A DNA stretch of 64,000 nucleotides from Bosea sp. ANAM02 (GCF_011764485.1 NZ_AP022848.1:1454001-1518000), one strand, 5' to 3'; positions 1 to 11,144 are shown, counted from the stretch's first letter. The notes: a model not told the origin generated them from the sequence alone. Made by a program: numbers and translations.

Positions 1-35
1 ATGGTTCGCAGCATCTTTCGTCTCCGGCCGGCTCC

Positions 36-815
36 ATGTCCTCGATCCTGTCTTCCTTCATGCCGGGCGTCAGCGCCGACGGCATCGCCGTTCTGCTGGC
101 CGCGACGCTGCTCGGCGGGCTGGTCCGCGGCTTCACGGGCTTCGGTTTCGCCATGGTGTTCATGCCGCTGGCCTCGGTCGTGCTCGGACCGGTCGCGGCG
201 CTCGGCCTGATCTGGTTCATCGACCTGCCTTTCGCGCTGCCGATCGCGGCGCGCAGCGCCAGGACGGCCGAATGGCGCGAGATCCTGCCGCTGCTGCTGA
301 CGGCGACTTTGGCACTGCCGGCCGGCATCTGGCTGCTGATCTGGCTCGATCGCGAGACGATGCGCTGGGTGCTGGCCTCGCTCGTGCTGATCGCGGTCGG
401 GCTGATGGCGTCGGGCTGGCGCTATCACGGGCGACCGACGATCACGCTCTCGCTCGGCGTCGGGGCCCTGTCGGGGCTGTTCAACGGCATGGCCTCGATC
501 GGCGGCATGCCGCTCGCGGTGTTCTGGCTCGGTGCGCAACGCAACGACCGGCACAAGACGCGGGCCAATCTGCAGACCTTCTTCGGCGTCTCGACGCTGA
601 TCAGCGGCGCGGTCCTGTGGTCGAAGGGGATTCTGACGCTCGGCGCGCTGACGATGGCGGTTCCGCTCTTCGCGGTCTACGGCGCCGGGCTCTGGGCCGG
701 CACGCATGGCTTCCGGCTGGCCTCGGAGGAGACGTTCCGGCGCGGGGCCTATCTGGTGATCTTCCTCAGCGCGTTGATCAGCCTGCCGCTGTGGGATGTC
801 GTGATCGGGCGGTGA
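36..815 (+). CDS. TSUP (TauE/SafE-type) membrane permease
   Basis: A 259-residue, very hydrophobic protein with about eight predicted membrane segments. It has the duplicated architecture of the TSUP family, with a glycine/phenylalanine-rich first helix (GGLVRGFTGFGFAM, about residues 27-40) and a matching motif in the second half (GLFNGMASIGG, about 148-158). Family members export sulfite, sulfoacetate or other small organic anions, but the substrate cannot be read from sequence. The start at 36 gives a normal N-terminus; there is no strong Shine-Dalgarno and the upstream neighbour is outside the window. A palindromic repeat follows directly. Confidence 0.85.
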   Translation: MSSILSSFMPGVSADGIAVLLAATLLGGLVRGFTGFGFAMVFMPLASVVLGPVAALGLIWFIDLPFALPIAARSARTAEWREILPLLLTATLALPAGIWLLIWLDRETMRWVLASLVLIAVGLMASGWRYHGRPTITLSLGVGALSGLFNGMASIGGMPLAVFWLGAQRNDRHKTRANLQTFFGVSTLISGAVLWSKGILTLGALTMAVPLFAVYGAGLWAGTHGFRLASEETFRRGAYLVIFLSALISLPLWDVVIGR

Positions 816-823
816 CGGAGATC

Positions 824-919
824 GTCATGCCCGGGCTTGACCCGGGCATCTCAGGACGAAAGGGCGCCTCTTCCTGTGAGAGATTCCCGGGTCTGCGCTT
901 CGCTTCGCCCGAGAATGAC
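824..919. repeat. Palindromic intergenic repeat, GTCATGCCCGGG type (family C)
   Basis: It begins GTCATGCCCGGGCTTGACCC and ends with the complementary GCCCGAGAATGAC. The arms fold into an imperfect hairpin between the convergent permease and yebC ends. It is a divergent member of the family also seen at 9425-9534 and 11045-11144, and may act as a bidirectional terminator here. Confidence 0.7.
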
Positions 920-930
920 GTGTTTCAAGA

Positions 931-1677
931 TCAGGCGCTGAGCTTGGCCATGATGTCGTCGGCAATCTCGAAATTGGCGAAGACGTTCTGGACGTCGTCG
1001 TCGTTGTCGAGGGCTTCCATCAGACGCATCATCGAGCCGGCCTTCTCCTCATCGAGCGGGGCGGTCGTGGTCGGGCGCCAGACGGGCTTGGCCGAGGCGG
1101 GAGCGCCGAGCGAAGCTTCCAGTGCCTTGGAAACCTCGTTCAGCGCGTCGAAGGCGCATAGGATGGTGTGGCCGTTCTCGTCCGAGATCACGTCGTCTGC
1201 GCCGGCCTCGATCGCGGCTTCCATCAGCTTGTCGGCATCGCCCGCCTCCGGCGGATAGCTGATCTCGCCGACGCGGTTGAACATGAAGGACACGGAATTG
1301 CTTTCGCCGAGCGCGCCGCCCGACTTGGTGAAATAGGAGCGCACGGCGGAGGCGGTGCGGTTGCGGTTGTCGGTCAGCGCCTCGACGATGACGGCGGCGC
1401 CGCCCGGGCCGTAGCCCTCGTAGCGGACCTCGTCATAATTGTCGCCTTCGCCGCCGGCGGCCTTGTTGATGGCGCGCTGGATATTGTCCTTCGGCATGTT
1501 CTCGGCGCGCGCGGCAAGCACGGCCATGCGCAGGCGCGGGTTCATGTTCGGGTCGGGCATGCCCATCTTGGCGGCGACGGTGATCTCGCGGGCCAGTTTC
1601 GAGAACAGCTTGGAGCGCACGGCATCCTGCTTGCCCTTGCGGTGCATGATGTTCTTGAACTGTGAATGGCCGGCCAT
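931..1677 (-). CDS. yebC: YebC/PmpR family protein
   Basis: A 248-residue protein starting [15 protein letters not shown], the hallmark N-terminus of the YebC/PmpR/TACO1 family. The family is annotated as DNA-binding transcriptional regulators; recent work links members to translation through proline-rich stretches. Conserved internal stretches such as [11 protein letters not shown] (about residues 53-63), EGYGPGGAA and SVSFMF are present. I chose 1677 because the family motif begins there, although the frame stays open to 1800. It is divergent from the chemoreceptor at 1900. The usual ruvC neighbour is not next to it. Confidence 0.95.
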   Translation of the reverse strand: MAGHSQFKNIMHRKGKQDAVRSKLFSKLAREITVAAKMGMPDPNMNPRLRMAVLAARAENMPKDNIQRAINKAAGGEGDNYDEVRYEGYGPGGAAVIVEALTDNRNRTASAVRSYFTKSGGALGESNSVSFMFNRVGEISYPPEAGDADKLMEAAIEAGADDVISDENGHTILCAFDALNEVSKALEASLGAPASAKPVWRPTTTAPLDEEKAGSMMRLMEALDNDDDVQNVFANFEIADDIMAKLSA

Positions 1678-1899
1678 GGGAACTCGCTGCCCTTTGATGA
1701 GATGGAACCATGGAATATTGCCTGCGGTGCGCACCACAGGCGATCGGTCGGCCTTATAGGCGCCGGTTTCCGCGGCAGGCAAGCGCCTGTCGTCGGTCAC
1801 GGCCCGAATCGGAGTGAACAGGACGTTAAGTCATTCTTTGCCACGGCGCGGCATGATGGCTTCACCCGCCACGCCGTCCTCCTCAAAGCCTGCGAAGCC

Positions 1900-3255
1900 G
1901 TGACATCCAATTCCATCGCCGCGCAGGAACATCGATTCCGCGCATTCCGGATATTCGACGAGGACATCGTTCTTCTCGGTTCGCTCTCGGACTTCGCTCG
2001 CGGCCGTCTGCCGCATCTGCTGGAAAACCTGCACGACCAGTTCGCCCCCTGGCCGGAGATCGCGCAGGCCCTTCGGCAGCCCGATGTGCATGAGCGGCGG
2101 CTGTCGCACTGGATCAGGCTCGCATCCGGCGACCTTCGCGAAGGCTACACCGAATCGGCCCATAGTCTGGCGAGCGTGTTCCACGAGCACGGCGTACCGG
2201 TCCATGCCGTGGTGATCTGCCATGCGATCGTCTCGAACGCCATCATCGTCGAACTCGGCCTGGACCGTCAGAGCATGATGGGATTGTCCCGGCTTTGGCG
2301 GAGGCGCGAGCTCGATCGCCGGATGGCGACGCGCACGGCACTGTCGAAGGCGACGCAGCTCGATCTCGAATTGCTGCTGGAGACCTATTCCGTCGTCCAG
2401 CAGGAGAGCCGTGACCGCACGCGCCACCAGATCGAGACTTTCGAGGTCACGGTCCGGGAAGTGGTCGGTGCTGTGAATGCCAGCGCCGGCAAGGTGGAGC
2501 GTCTTGCCGCCTCGGTGGAGAACGTGGTGGGCGAGACCAGCGCGCAGGCCGAGCGCGCGGTCGGTGCGGCCGGCGATGCTTCGGACAATGTCAGCAATGT
2601 CGCGACGGCGACGAACGAATTGTCGATCTCGCTCGACCATGTCGCGGTGGAGGTGGTGCGGGCCTCGACCATGGCGCATGAGGCGCATGCCGCCGCCCAG
2701 AAGACCGACGCGATCGTCAAAAGCCTGGCGCATTCGGCGGAAACCATCGGCTCCGTCGTCGAGATGATCCAGACCATCGCCAGCCAGACCAATCTTCTCG
2801 CGCTCAACGCGACGATCGAGGCGGCGCGCGCCGGCGAGTCCGGGCGGGGCTTCGCGGTCGTCGCGACGGAGGTGAAACAGCTATCGTCCCGGACCGCGAA
2901 AGCCACGGATGAGATCGCGGCCCAGGTTCCCGCCATGCAGGCGGCGACGCGGGAGGCGGTCGCGGCGATCGAGAGCATCGTCACCTTCGCCAGCCAGGTG
3001 AACGGCATCGCGAGCACGGTCGCGGCCAGTATCGACGAACAGCGTGCCGCCACGCAGGAGATCGCCCGCAGTGCGGATCAGGCGGCGATGGGCACGCAGG
3101 CCAATGCCGAAACCATCCTGGCGCTGAGCGACAGTGCCCAGCAGGCCGGCAAGGCGGTGCACGACGTGCTCGACGTCGCAGGAGCCCTGTCGCGGCAAGC
3201 GGCGAGCCTGAACAGTGCATTCGACGACCTGGTCCGCCAGCAGCGCGCCATCTGA
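1900..3255 (+). CDS. Soluble methyl-accepting chemotaxis protein with protoglobin-like sensor
   Basis: A 451-residue protein from a GTG start. The frame is open further upstream to 1666, but that would overlap the divergent yebC start. The N-terminal ~160 residues ([20 protein letters not shown], later [21 protein letters not shown]) resemble a protoglobin/globin-coupled sensor fold. The C-terminus is a classical chemoreceptor signalling domain with the hairpin tip [18 protein letters not shown] at about residues 295-312. No transmembrane segment is seen, so it should be cytoplasmic and sense oxygen or redox if heme is bound. The F-helix histidine does not line up perfectly (His is one position off in my manual alignment), so heme binding is unproven. 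Confidence 0.82.
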   Translation: MTSNSIAAQEHRFRAFRIFDEDIVLLGSLSDFARGRLPHLLENLHDQFAPWPEIAQALRQPDVHERRLSHWIRLASGDLREGYTESAHSLASVFHEHGVPVHAVVICHAIVSNAIIVELGLDRQSMMGLSRLWRRRELDRRMATRTALSKATQLDLELLLETYSVVQQESRDRTRHQIETFEVTVREVVGAVNASAGKVERLAASVENVVGETSAQAERAVGAAGDASDNVSNVATATNELSISLDHVAVEVVRASTMAHEAHAAAQKTDAIVKSLAHSAETIGSVVEMIQTIASQTNLLALNATIEAARAGESGRGFAVVATEVKQLSSRTAKATDEIAAQVPAMQAATREAVAAIESIVTFASQVNGIASTVAASIDEQRAATQEIARSADQAAMGTQANAETILALSDSAQQAGKAVHDVLDVAGALSRQAASLNSAFDDLVRQQRAI

Positions 3256-3278
3256 AGATGTCCGGCGGCTCCGGGTGA

Positions 3279-4097
3279 TTAGCCCCAGCCCGGCAGCGCC
3301 TCGCTGAGATGCGGGCCGACGCGCACGGCCCAGGCCGCCTTCGCCAAACCCGTCGCATCGTCGACATCGACGGCGATGCCGGAGAGCGTGCCCTCGCCGG
3401 TCGCCGGCTCGAGGCGCGCGCCCGGCACCTTCTGCAGGAAGCGGCGCACCGGCTCGTCCTTCTGCATGCCGAGCACGGAATCGTAATCGCCGCACATGCC
3501 GGCATCGGACTGGTAGGCCGTGCCGCCGGGCAGGATGCGCGTGTCCGAGGTCGGCGCATGGGTATGCGTGCCGACGACGAGGCTGGCGCGGCCGTCGAGG
3601 AAATATCCCATGGCCTGTTTCTCGCTGGTCGCCTCGGCATGGACGTCGACGATGACGGCGTCGGCGACCTCGCCGAGCGGGCAGGCCGAGAGCTCGCGCT
3701 CGACCGCGGCGAAGGGATCGTCGAGCGGGTCCATGAACAGCCGGCCCATGACGTTGACGACGAGCACGCGGGCGCCGTTGCGGGCCTCGATCACGGTGGC
3801 GCCGCGGCCGGGCGTGCCGGGCGGATAATTGGCCGGGCGGATCAGCCGGTCCTGCCGGGCGATGAAGACGAGCGCCTCGCGCTGGTCCCAGGAATGGTTG
3901 CCGAGAGTCACGGCATCGGCGCCGGCGGCGAGGATTTCGTCGCAGATCGCCTCGGTGATGCCGAAGCCGCCGGCGGAGTTCTCGCCGTTGATGACCACAC
4001 AGTCGAGCTTCCAGGCCTCGCGCAGGGCGGGCAGCCGCTCCTGAACCGCAATCCGGCCGGGGCGGCCGACGATGTCACCGAGGAAGAGAAGACGCAT
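3279..4097 (-). CDS. YmdB/TIGR00282-family metallophosphoesterase
   Basis: A 272-residue protein with the full calcineurin-like set for this family: GDIVGRPGR near the N-terminus, NGEN (about residues 38-41), GNHSWDQ (about 66-72), VDVHAEATSEK (about 150-160) and GTHTHAPTSD (about 176-185). Homologues such as Bacillus YmdB are di-iron 2',3'-cyclic-nucleotide phosphodiesterases. It is convergent with the chemoreceptor gene. It may be co-transcribed with 5-FCL upstream, from which a short hairpin repeat at 4132-4182 separates it. Confidence 0.93.
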   Translation of the reverse strand: MRLLFLGDIVGRPGRIAVQERLPALREAWKLDCVVINGENSAGGFGITEAICDEILAAGADAVTLGNHSWDQREALVFIARQDRLIRPANYPPGTPGRGATVIEARNGARVLVVNVMGRLFMDPLDDPFAAVERELSACPLGEVADAVIVDVHAEATSEKQAMGYFLDGRASLVVGTHTHAPTSDTRILPGGTAYQSDAGMCGDYDSVLGMQKDEPVRRFLQKVPGARLEPATGEGTLSGIAVDVDDATGLAKAAWAVRVGPHLSEALPGWG

Positions 4098-4131
4098 GAA
4101 GACTCCGAACGCATAGCGCTATCGCTACGAG

Positions 4132-4182
4132 AGCCCTCATCCTGAGGAGCGGACTTTAAGTCCGCTCCTCAGGATGAGGGCT
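4132..4182. repeat. Short palindromic repeat, family A (AGCCCTCATCCTGAGGAGC)
   Basis: The arm AGCCCTCATCCTGAGGAGC is followed after GGACTTTAAGTCC by its reverse complement. The whole 51 bp is a near-perfect palindrome. It is the minimal version of the longer family A elements at 5058, 12049, 31119 and 46472, lacking the inner CGTCTCGAAGGATG arms. Confidence 0.9.
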
Positions 4183-4229
4183 GTGTAAAGACAGCTTTCC
4201 GTCTTCCCTTGCTCGAATGCCCAGCGGAA

Positions 4230-4817
4230 TCAACCGCAACGAAGAGTTTCGCGCTCGGTCACGATCCAGTCGAGACGCCTGTCATGCGGCTCGTGGGGGA
4301 CGGCGTCGATCTCCTGCGCGGCATAGCCGATGCCGATGCTGACCGTCGGACCGAGCTCCGAGAGGGCGCGGTCGTAGTAGCCCTTGCCGTAGCCGATGCG
4401 GTAGCCGCGCCGGTCGAAGGCTGCGAGCGGGACGAGCAGGATCGCGGGCCTGACCTCCGGCTGGTCGGGGGCGGGGACGAGCGTGCCGAAGCCGCCGGGC
4501 ACGATCGGCTCATAGGGCGCCCAGTGCCGGAAAATCATACGCCTCTCGACGATCGCGGGCAGGCAAAGCGGCAATCCGCGCTCATGCAGCCCTTCGAGGA
4601 TCGGGCGGGGATCGGCCTCCGATCGCATCGGCCAATAGGCCGAGACCGGGCCGGGGCCGTCCTTCCAGGCGGGGAGGGCGAGGGCACGCGCGGCAATCTC
4701 GGCATCCCACTCGAGCCGGTTGTCGAGATCGAGAGCGTCGCGACGGGCGAGGGCCTCCGCGCGGAGCACCGCTTTGCGCGGGGAAGGTATCACCTGCGTG
4801 GCGGACGTCATCGTCAT
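4230..4817 (-). CDS. 5-formyltetrahydrofolate cyclo-ligase
   Basis: A 195-residue enzyme converting 5-formyl-THF and ATP to 5,10-methenyl-THF. Recognisable features are RKAVLRAEALARRDAL near the N-terminus, the substrate loop YWPMRSEADPRP, and the C-terminal ATP-binding signature RIGYGKGYYDRAL (about residues 139-151). The start is 4817 or the in-frame ATG at 4811; the frame is open to 4865 but that end would enter the candidate 6S RNA. The gene lies directly downstream of that RNA, the conserved arrangement (ssrS-ygfA) in many proteobacteria. It belongs to the C1-folate theme with formate-THF ligase at 15.4-17.0 kb. Confidence 0.93.
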   Translation of the reverse strand: MTMTSATQVIPSPRKAVLRAEALARRDALDLDNRLEWDAEIAARALALPAWKDGPGPVSAYWPMRSEADPRPILEGLHERGLPLCLPAIVERRMIFRHWAPYEPIVPGGFGTLVPAPDQPEVRPAILLVPLAAFDRRGYRIGYGKGYYDRALSELGPTVSIGIGYAAQEIDAVPHEPHDRRLDWIVTERETLRCG

Positions 4818-4852
4818 AAGGGCTGCGGAGCCACCTCGGCCGTGGAGTTTTG

Positions 4853-5010
4853 AATCCCGGGACACCTACTAAAGTAGGTGGGCGCCGTGTGTCCGGTTCC
4901 GATGGATCCGGTCAGGGACAGCTCCCTAGGGAGTCGTATGGGCCCGGGGAATGCTGTCTCTCACGCACCAGGCAGCCCCGCTTCGCCAATGTAGGGAGGT
5001 CGCCGGCAAA
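4853..5010 (-). ncRNA. ssrS: Candidate 6S RNA (SsrS)
   Basis: On the minus strand, directly upstream of 5-FCL, lies a ~158-nt region with the look of alphaproteobacterial 6S RNA. A GGCGAAGCGGGGCTGCCTGG segment is followed by a central region, then GGATCCATCGGAACCGGACA, GGCGCCCACC, and a 3' hairpin CACCTAC-TTTA-GTAGGTG (4863-4880 on the plus strand) with TCCCGGGATTC after it. Location next to ygfA is the conserved one. The RNA would bind the housekeeping RNA polymerase and down-regulate sigma-70 promoters in stationary phase. Ends are approximate; identification is from memory of the family and context, not from a covariance search. Confidence 0.6.
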
Positions 5011-5057
5011 GCGCCAGTGGTGTTTGCGAAGGACGGCGCGAAATCCTCAGCAGTTCG

Positions 5058-5182
5058 AGCCCTCATCCTGAGGAGCCATTTCGATAGAAATGGCGTCTCG
5101 AAGGATGCTCCAGCAGGTTCCAGAGACATCTGGAGCATCCTTCGAGACGCGGACCTTCGGCCCGCTCCTCAGGATGAAGGCT
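5058..5182. repeat. Long palindromic repeat, family A
   Basis: Outer arms AGCCCTCATCCTGAGGAGC and GCTCCTCAGGATGAAGGCT enclose inner arms GCGTCTCGAAGGATGCTCCA and TGGAGCATCCTTCGAGACGC. It lies between the candidate 6S RNA and the cpoB promoter region. The stretch 5183-5316 holds the cpoB upstream region, where I see no confident promoter. Confidence 0.92.
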
Positions 5183-5316
5183 GAAAAGCCCCAGACGAGC
5201 CCCCTGACCGGCGACGTGCCCGGCGATCGGGCCAGCCATGAAAACGTTCATATTTTGGCCGTGGTGCGCTGATGTTATAAAGACGCGCGCGACATGCAAG
5301 GAAACCGGTTTCAACG

Positions 5317-6258
5317 ATGCTTCGTTCACTCCTAGCCCGCCATCTCTCCCGCCCGGGGCTTGCCGCTTTGGCACTCTCCGCCGCGCTGGCCGGCGGCGTG
5401 GTGCCAGCCGCGGCGCAGGATGCGGCCGACCTGCTGGTCCGCACGACGCGGCTGGAAAACCAGCTCCGCCAGATGTCCGGCCAGATCGAGCAGCTCCAGT
5501 TCGAGAACCGGCGGCTCTCCGAGCAGCTTCGCAAGTTCCAGGAAGACGTCGATTTCCGCCTGAACGAGAAAGGCGGCGGGCGTCCGAATACGGCTGCGCC
5601 CGGCCCGGCGGGCGCGCCGCCTGCCGGGGGAACGCCGCAGCGCCATCGCCGCGGCGACGCCTTCGATCCGACGACGCAGCAGGGCGCGGCCGGCGCGCCG
5701 CAGCCGCTCGGTGGCGGCGGCGCGATCGCCGGGATCATCGAGGATGATTATGTCGGCGGCCCGGCGACGGGCCAGCCGCTCGACCTGCAGGGCGTCGGGC
5801 GCCAGGTGCCGCAAGGGGCGCTGCCACAGGACCGGCCGCGCGGCGCGAGCGTCGCCGCGGCGAGCGGTCCACAGAGCGCCAGGGAGGCCTATGACCTCGC
5901 CTTCGCCTCGCTTCAGCGCAAGGAATACGAGCAGGCCGAGATGGGTTTCCGCCAGTTCCTGCAAAGCTATCCGCGTGACCGGCTGGCCGTCGACGCGACG
6001 TATTGGCTCGGCGAGAGCTATCTCCAGCGCCAGCGCTATCGCGAGGCGGCCGAGCAGTTCCTGAAGATCTCACAGGGGGCGCCGAAAGCGTCCAAGGCGC
6101 CTGAAAGCCTGCTCAAGCTCGGCATGTCGCTCAACGGGCTCGGCGCCAAGGAACAGGCCTGCGCGACCTATGCCAAGGTCGGCATCGACTATCCCTCCGC
6201 CCCCAATTCCGTGCGCCAGGGCGTCGCGCGCGAACGCCGCCGTTCCGGCTGCGCTTGA
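5317..6258 (+). CDS. ybgF: Tol-Pal system/cell-division coordinator CpoB (YbgF)
   Basis: A 313-residue periplasmic protein. Residues 1-34 form a signal peptide ending around PAAAQDA, followed by a coiled coil (about 35-80, RLENQLRQMSGQIEQLQFEN) that trimerises in the family. A Pro/Gly/Gln-rich linker follows, then C-terminal TPR repeats from about residue 185 (AREAYDLAFASLQRKEYEQAE). It coordinates outer-membrane constriction and peptidoglycan synthesis with Tol-Pal. In many relatives tolB-pal lies directly upstream; here the upstream DNA is a repeat and the candidate 6S RNA. Its stop overlaps the tilS TTG start. Confidence 0.92.
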   Translation: MLRSLLARHLSRPGLAALALSAALAGGVVPAAAQDAADLLVRTTRLENQLRQMSGQIEQLQFENRRLSEQLRKFQEDVDFRLNEKGGGRPNTAAPGPAGAPPAGGTPQRHRRGDAFDPTTQQGAAGAPQPLGGGGAIAGIIEDDYVGGPATGQPLDLQGVGRQVPQGALPQDRPRGASVAAASGPQSAREAYDLAFASLQRKEYEQAEMGFRQFLQSYPRDRLAVDATYWLGESYLQRQRYREAAEQFLKISQGAPKASKAPESLLKLGMSLNGLGAKEQACATYAKVGIDYPSAPNSVRQGVARERRRSGCA

Positions 6259-7310
6259 GCGCGGCCCCGATCGAGGACGATATCGCGCCGGTCTCGTCCG
6301 TCGAGGCCGGCGTTGTGCTTGCGGGGCTGTCGCGGGAGGCGGCCCTGCTCGTGGCCGTCTCCGGCGGGCCGGATTCCGTGGCGCTGCTGGCGCTTCTGGC
6401 TGATTGGGCCCGGATGCCCAACAGGCCGTCCCTCCATGCCGCGACCGTCGATCATGGCCTGCGCCCGGAATCGGCCGAGGAGGCCGCCGCCGTGGCTGCG
6501 ATCTGTGCGAAACTCGGCGTCGGCCATGCGACCTTGCGCTGGGAGGGCTTGAAGCCCGCGAGCCGCGTGCAAGCCGAGGCACGGCGTGCCCGCTACGCCC
6601 TGCTGGCCAACGAAGCGAGACGGCTCGGCGGCGCGACGCTGGTCACGGCCCATACGCTCGACGATCAGGCCGAGACGCTCCTGATGCGGCTTGCCCATGG
6701 CTCGGGCCCGTCGGGGCTTGCGGGCATGCGGGCGCGCAGCGAGGTCAACGGCATTACGCTGGTCAGGCCGCTGCTCGGCCTTTCGAAGGCGCGGCTCGTC
6801 GCGACGGCCGAAGCGCGGGGACTGCCGTTCATCCACGACCCCAGCAACGGCGATCGCCGCTTCGAACGCGTGCGCTGGCGCGAGGCGATGCCGGTTCTGG
6901 CGGAGCAGGGCCTGACGGCGGAGCGGCTTGGCCATCTGGCCGAGCGAATGGCGCGCCTGAACGAGGCCGCCGCGCATCGTGCCGGCATAGTGCTCGCAGA
7001 GGTGCTGTTGCCGCATGGGACAGTGGATAGCGGCCTGCGCCTGCGTTTGTCCGCACTCCTCTCGGAGCCCGAAGAGATCGTACTGCGGGTGCTGTCGCAG
7101 GCGCTCGATGCGGTCGTGCCGGGCAGCGAGGGATATGGCCGGCTGGAACGATTGGAGGCCTGTGGCGGGGTTCTGATCGCGGCGGCGCGCACCGGCTCGA
7201 CCCTGCGGCGGACGCTGGCGGGTTGCATTCTCTCGCTCGGCCGCGACGGCGTTCTCACGCTGCAGACGGAGCCGCCGCGCAGACGCGGCATTCACTCTTC
7301 GGCGTCATAG
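6255..7310 (+). CDS. tilS: tRNA(Ile)-lysidine synthase
   Basis: A 351-residue PP-loop ATPase that makes lysidine at the wobble position of tRNA-Ile (CAU). The ATP-pyrophosphatase motif SGGPDSVALL (about residues 36-45) and the downstream VDHGLRPES and HTLDDQAET motifs are clear. The start appears to be TTG overlapping the ybgF stop (TTGA), which implies translational coupling. It is shorter than the E. coli enzyme (about 430), with a reduced C-terminal region, which is common in Alphaproteobacteria. The order ybgF-tilS-ftsH is conserved in Rhizobiales. Confidence 0.92.
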   Translation: MSAAPIEDDIAPVSSVEAGVVLAGLSREAALLVAVSGGPDSVALLALLADWARMPNRPSLHAATVDHGLRPESAEEAAAVAAICAKLGVGHATLRWEGLKPASRVQAEARRARYALLANEARRLGGATLVTAHTLDDQAETLLMRLAHGSGPSGLAGMRARSEVNGITLVRPLLGLSKARLVATAEARGLPFIHDPSNGDRRFERVRWREAMPVLAEQGLTAERLGHLAERMARLNEAAAHRAGIVLAEVLLPHGTVDSGLRLRLSALLSEPEEIVLRVLSQALDAVVPGSEGYGRLERLEACGGVLIAAARTGSTLRRTLAGCILSLGRDGVLTLQTEPPRRRGIHSSAS

Positions 7311-7420
7311 TGTTGCCGCGTCATTGCTTTCCCTTGGCAACGGCCTGCGCGACACCTAAATTGATCATCGGGAAACTATGGCCTCATCCGGTTGGTCCGG
7401 CAGGCCCGATCGGATAGGGA

Positions 7421-9346
<1,926 letters not shown>

Positions 9347-9368
9347 GGTCGCCTTTGGCAGGAAGACA

Positions 9369-9397
9369 TGAAGGGCGGTCGAGAGGCCGCCCTTTTT
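9369..9397 (+). terminator. Rho-independent terminator of ftsH
   Basis: AGGGCGG and CCGCCCT form a stem with a short loop, followed by TTTTT, 23 bases after the ftsH stop. Confidence 0.85.
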
Positions 9398-9424
9398 CTG
9401 GTCTGTCGCTATTCACCTCCCGCC

Positions 9425-9534
9425 GTCATCCCGGACAAGCCGCGAAGCGGCGCCGATCCGGGATCCATGCCTGAACCTCGTTCGGCAACGCTCCGGAATG
9501 GATCCCGGGTCGCCTTTCGGTCGCCCGGGATGAC
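9425..9534. repeat. Palindromic repeat, family C (GTCATCCCGGACAAGC)
   Basis: It begins GTCATCCCGGACAAGCCGCG and ends CGCCCGGGATGAC, with inner arms GATCCGGGATCCATGCCTGA and GGAATGGATCCCGGGTC. It fills much of the 320-base ftsH-glmM gap; the rest holds the ftsH terminator and the AT-rich leader before glmM (9590-9667), where no promoter with good spacing was found. Confidence 0.9.
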
Positions 9535-9667
9535 ACCGCCTCTGTCGGGACCGTGGAGGCTGCCGAACCCCCTGTCACGCTCCGTCATAATTTGTGAGAA
9601 GGCGGAAAGGTTTTTTGGCTATAGAACGCCCGAAACGGGCGCGATCCGCCCCTCGGAACCGAAGACG

Positions 9668-11011
9668 ATGACGCGCAAATATTTTGGTACGGACGGCATT
9701 CGCGGGCGGGCGAACGGCGTCATCACGCCGGACCTCGCCCTGAAGGTCGGCCAGGCCACCGGACTCGCCTTCCGCCGCGGCGAGCATCGCCACCGGGTGG
9801 TGATCGGCAAGGATACCCGCCTTTCCGGCTACATGATCGAATATGCCATGGTTGCGGGCTTCACCTCGGTCGGCATGGACGTGATGCTGCTCGGCCCGAT
9901 GCCGACGCCGGCGGTGGCGATGCTGACGCGCTCGATGCGCGCCGATCTCGGCGTCATGATCTCGGCCTCGCACAACGCCTATGAGGATAACGGCATCAAG
10001 CTGTTCGGCCCTGACGGCTACAAGCTCAACGACGAGGTCGAGCGCGAGATCGAGGGACTGATCGACGGCGACCTGACCCCGCGTCTGTCGGCCTCGCCGA
10101 AGCTCGGCCGGGCCAAGCGCATCGACAGCGCCGATGCGCGCTATGTCGAGTTTGCCAAGCGTACCATGCCGCGCAACATGAGCTTGGAAGGCCTGCGCAT
10201 CGTGCTCGATTGCGCCAACGGCGCCGGTTACAAGGTGGCGCCGGAAGCCCTCTGGGAGCTCGGCGCCGAGGTCATCACCATCGGCGACGAGCCCGACGGG
10301 TTCAACATCAACCGCGATGTCGGCTCGACCCATCCGGCGACGCTCGTGGCGAAGGTCAGGGAGTTGCGCGCCGATGTCGGAATCGCGCTCGACGGCGACG
10401 CCGACCGCGTGCTGATCGTCGACGAGCAGGGCCAGATCGTCGACGGCGACCAGTTGATGGCGGTGATCGCGCGCTCCTGGCTTGAGGATGGCCGGCTCTC
10501 GGCGCCCGGCATCGTCGCGACGATCATGTCCAATCTCGGGCTGGAACGCTACCTGGCCGGGCTCGGTCTCTCGCTGGCGCGCACGGCCGTCGGCGACCGC
10601 TATGTGCTGGAGCACATGCGCAATCACGGCTTCAATCTCGGCGGCGAGCAGTCCGGCCACATCATCCTGTCGGATTTCGGCACGACCGGTGACGGGCTCG
10701 TGGCGGCGCTGCAGTTGCTCGCCGTGGTCAAGCGGATGGACAAGCCGGTCTCCGAAGTCTGCCACTGCTTCGAGCCGCTGCCGCAGATCCTCAAGAACGT
10801 GCGCTACAAGAAGGGGCGTCCGCTGGAGGAGAAGCCGGTGGTCAGCGCGATCGAGGCGGCGAAGCAGCTTCTGGGCGAGGGCGGCCGCCTGGTCATCCGC
10901 CCCTCCGGCACCGAGCCGGTGATCCGCGTCATGGCCGAGGGCGACGACCGCGATCTGGTCGAACGCGCGGTCGACGATGTCGTCGAGGCTGTGACCAAGG
11001 CCGCGGCCTGA
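9668..11011 (+). CDS. glmM: Phosphoglucosamine mutase
   Basis: A 447-residue enzyme interconverting glucosamine-6-phosphate and glucosamine-1-phosphate for UDP-GlcNAc synthesis. It starts [17 protein letters not shown], the standard GlmM beginning, so the longer open frame from 9368 is not used. The phosphoserine loop SASHN places the catalytic serine at about residue 101. The metal loop DGDADR (about 240-245) and the C-terminal phosphate loop [12 protein letters not shown] (about 412-423) are intact. It follows ftsH, as in other Rhizobiales. Confidence 0.97.
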   Translation: MTRKYFGTDGIRGRANGVITPDLALKVGQATGLAFRRGEHRHRVVIGKDTRLSGYMIEYAMVAGFTSVGMDVMLLGPMPTPAVAMLTRSMRADLGVMISASHNAYEDNGIKLFGPDGYKLNDEVEREIEGLIDGDLTPRLSASPKLGRAKRIDSADARYVEFAKRTMPRNMSLEGLRIVLDCANGAGYKVAPEALWELGAEVITIGDEPDGFNINRDVGSTHPATLVAKVRELRADVGIALDGDADRVLIVDEQGQIVDGDQLMAVIARSWLEDGRLSAPGIVATIMSNLGLERYLAGLGLSLARTAVGDRYVLEHMRNHGFNLGGEQSGHIILSDFGTTGDGLVAALQLLAVVKRMDKPVSEVCHCFEPLPQILKNVRYKKGRPLEEKPVVSAIEAAKQLLGEGGRLVIRPSGTEPVIRVMAEGDDRDLVERAVDDVVEAVTKAAA

Positions 11012-11044
11012 TAGGCACGGGTTTCCGGTTTAACGAAAACGCTG

Positions 11045-11144
11045 GTCATCCCGGACAAGCGGCAAAGCCGCGCCGATCCGGAAACCATGCCTGAACCGTT
11101 CCGGAATGGATTCCGGGTCTTCGCTTCGCTGCGCCCGGGATGAT
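11045..11144. repeat. Palindromic repeat, family C
   Basis: It begins GTCATCCCGGACAAGCGGCA and ends GCGCCCGGGATGAT, sharing the ATGCCTGAACC and GGAATGGATTCCGGGTC segments with the copy at 9425. It sits between the convergent glmM and SDR genes. Confidence 0.9.

Noticed and set aside
1666..1899. N-terminal extension of the chemoreceptor
   Set aside because: It would overlap the divergent yebC start and shows no family similarity; GTG at 1900 fits relatives.
5255..5281. cpoB promoter TTGGCC...TATAAA
   Set aside because: Spacing of about 15 bases is short and the -35 is weak; not listed as a feature.
9592..9625. glmM promoter TTGTGA...TATAGA
   Set aside because: Spacing of 22 bases is too long for a normal promoter.
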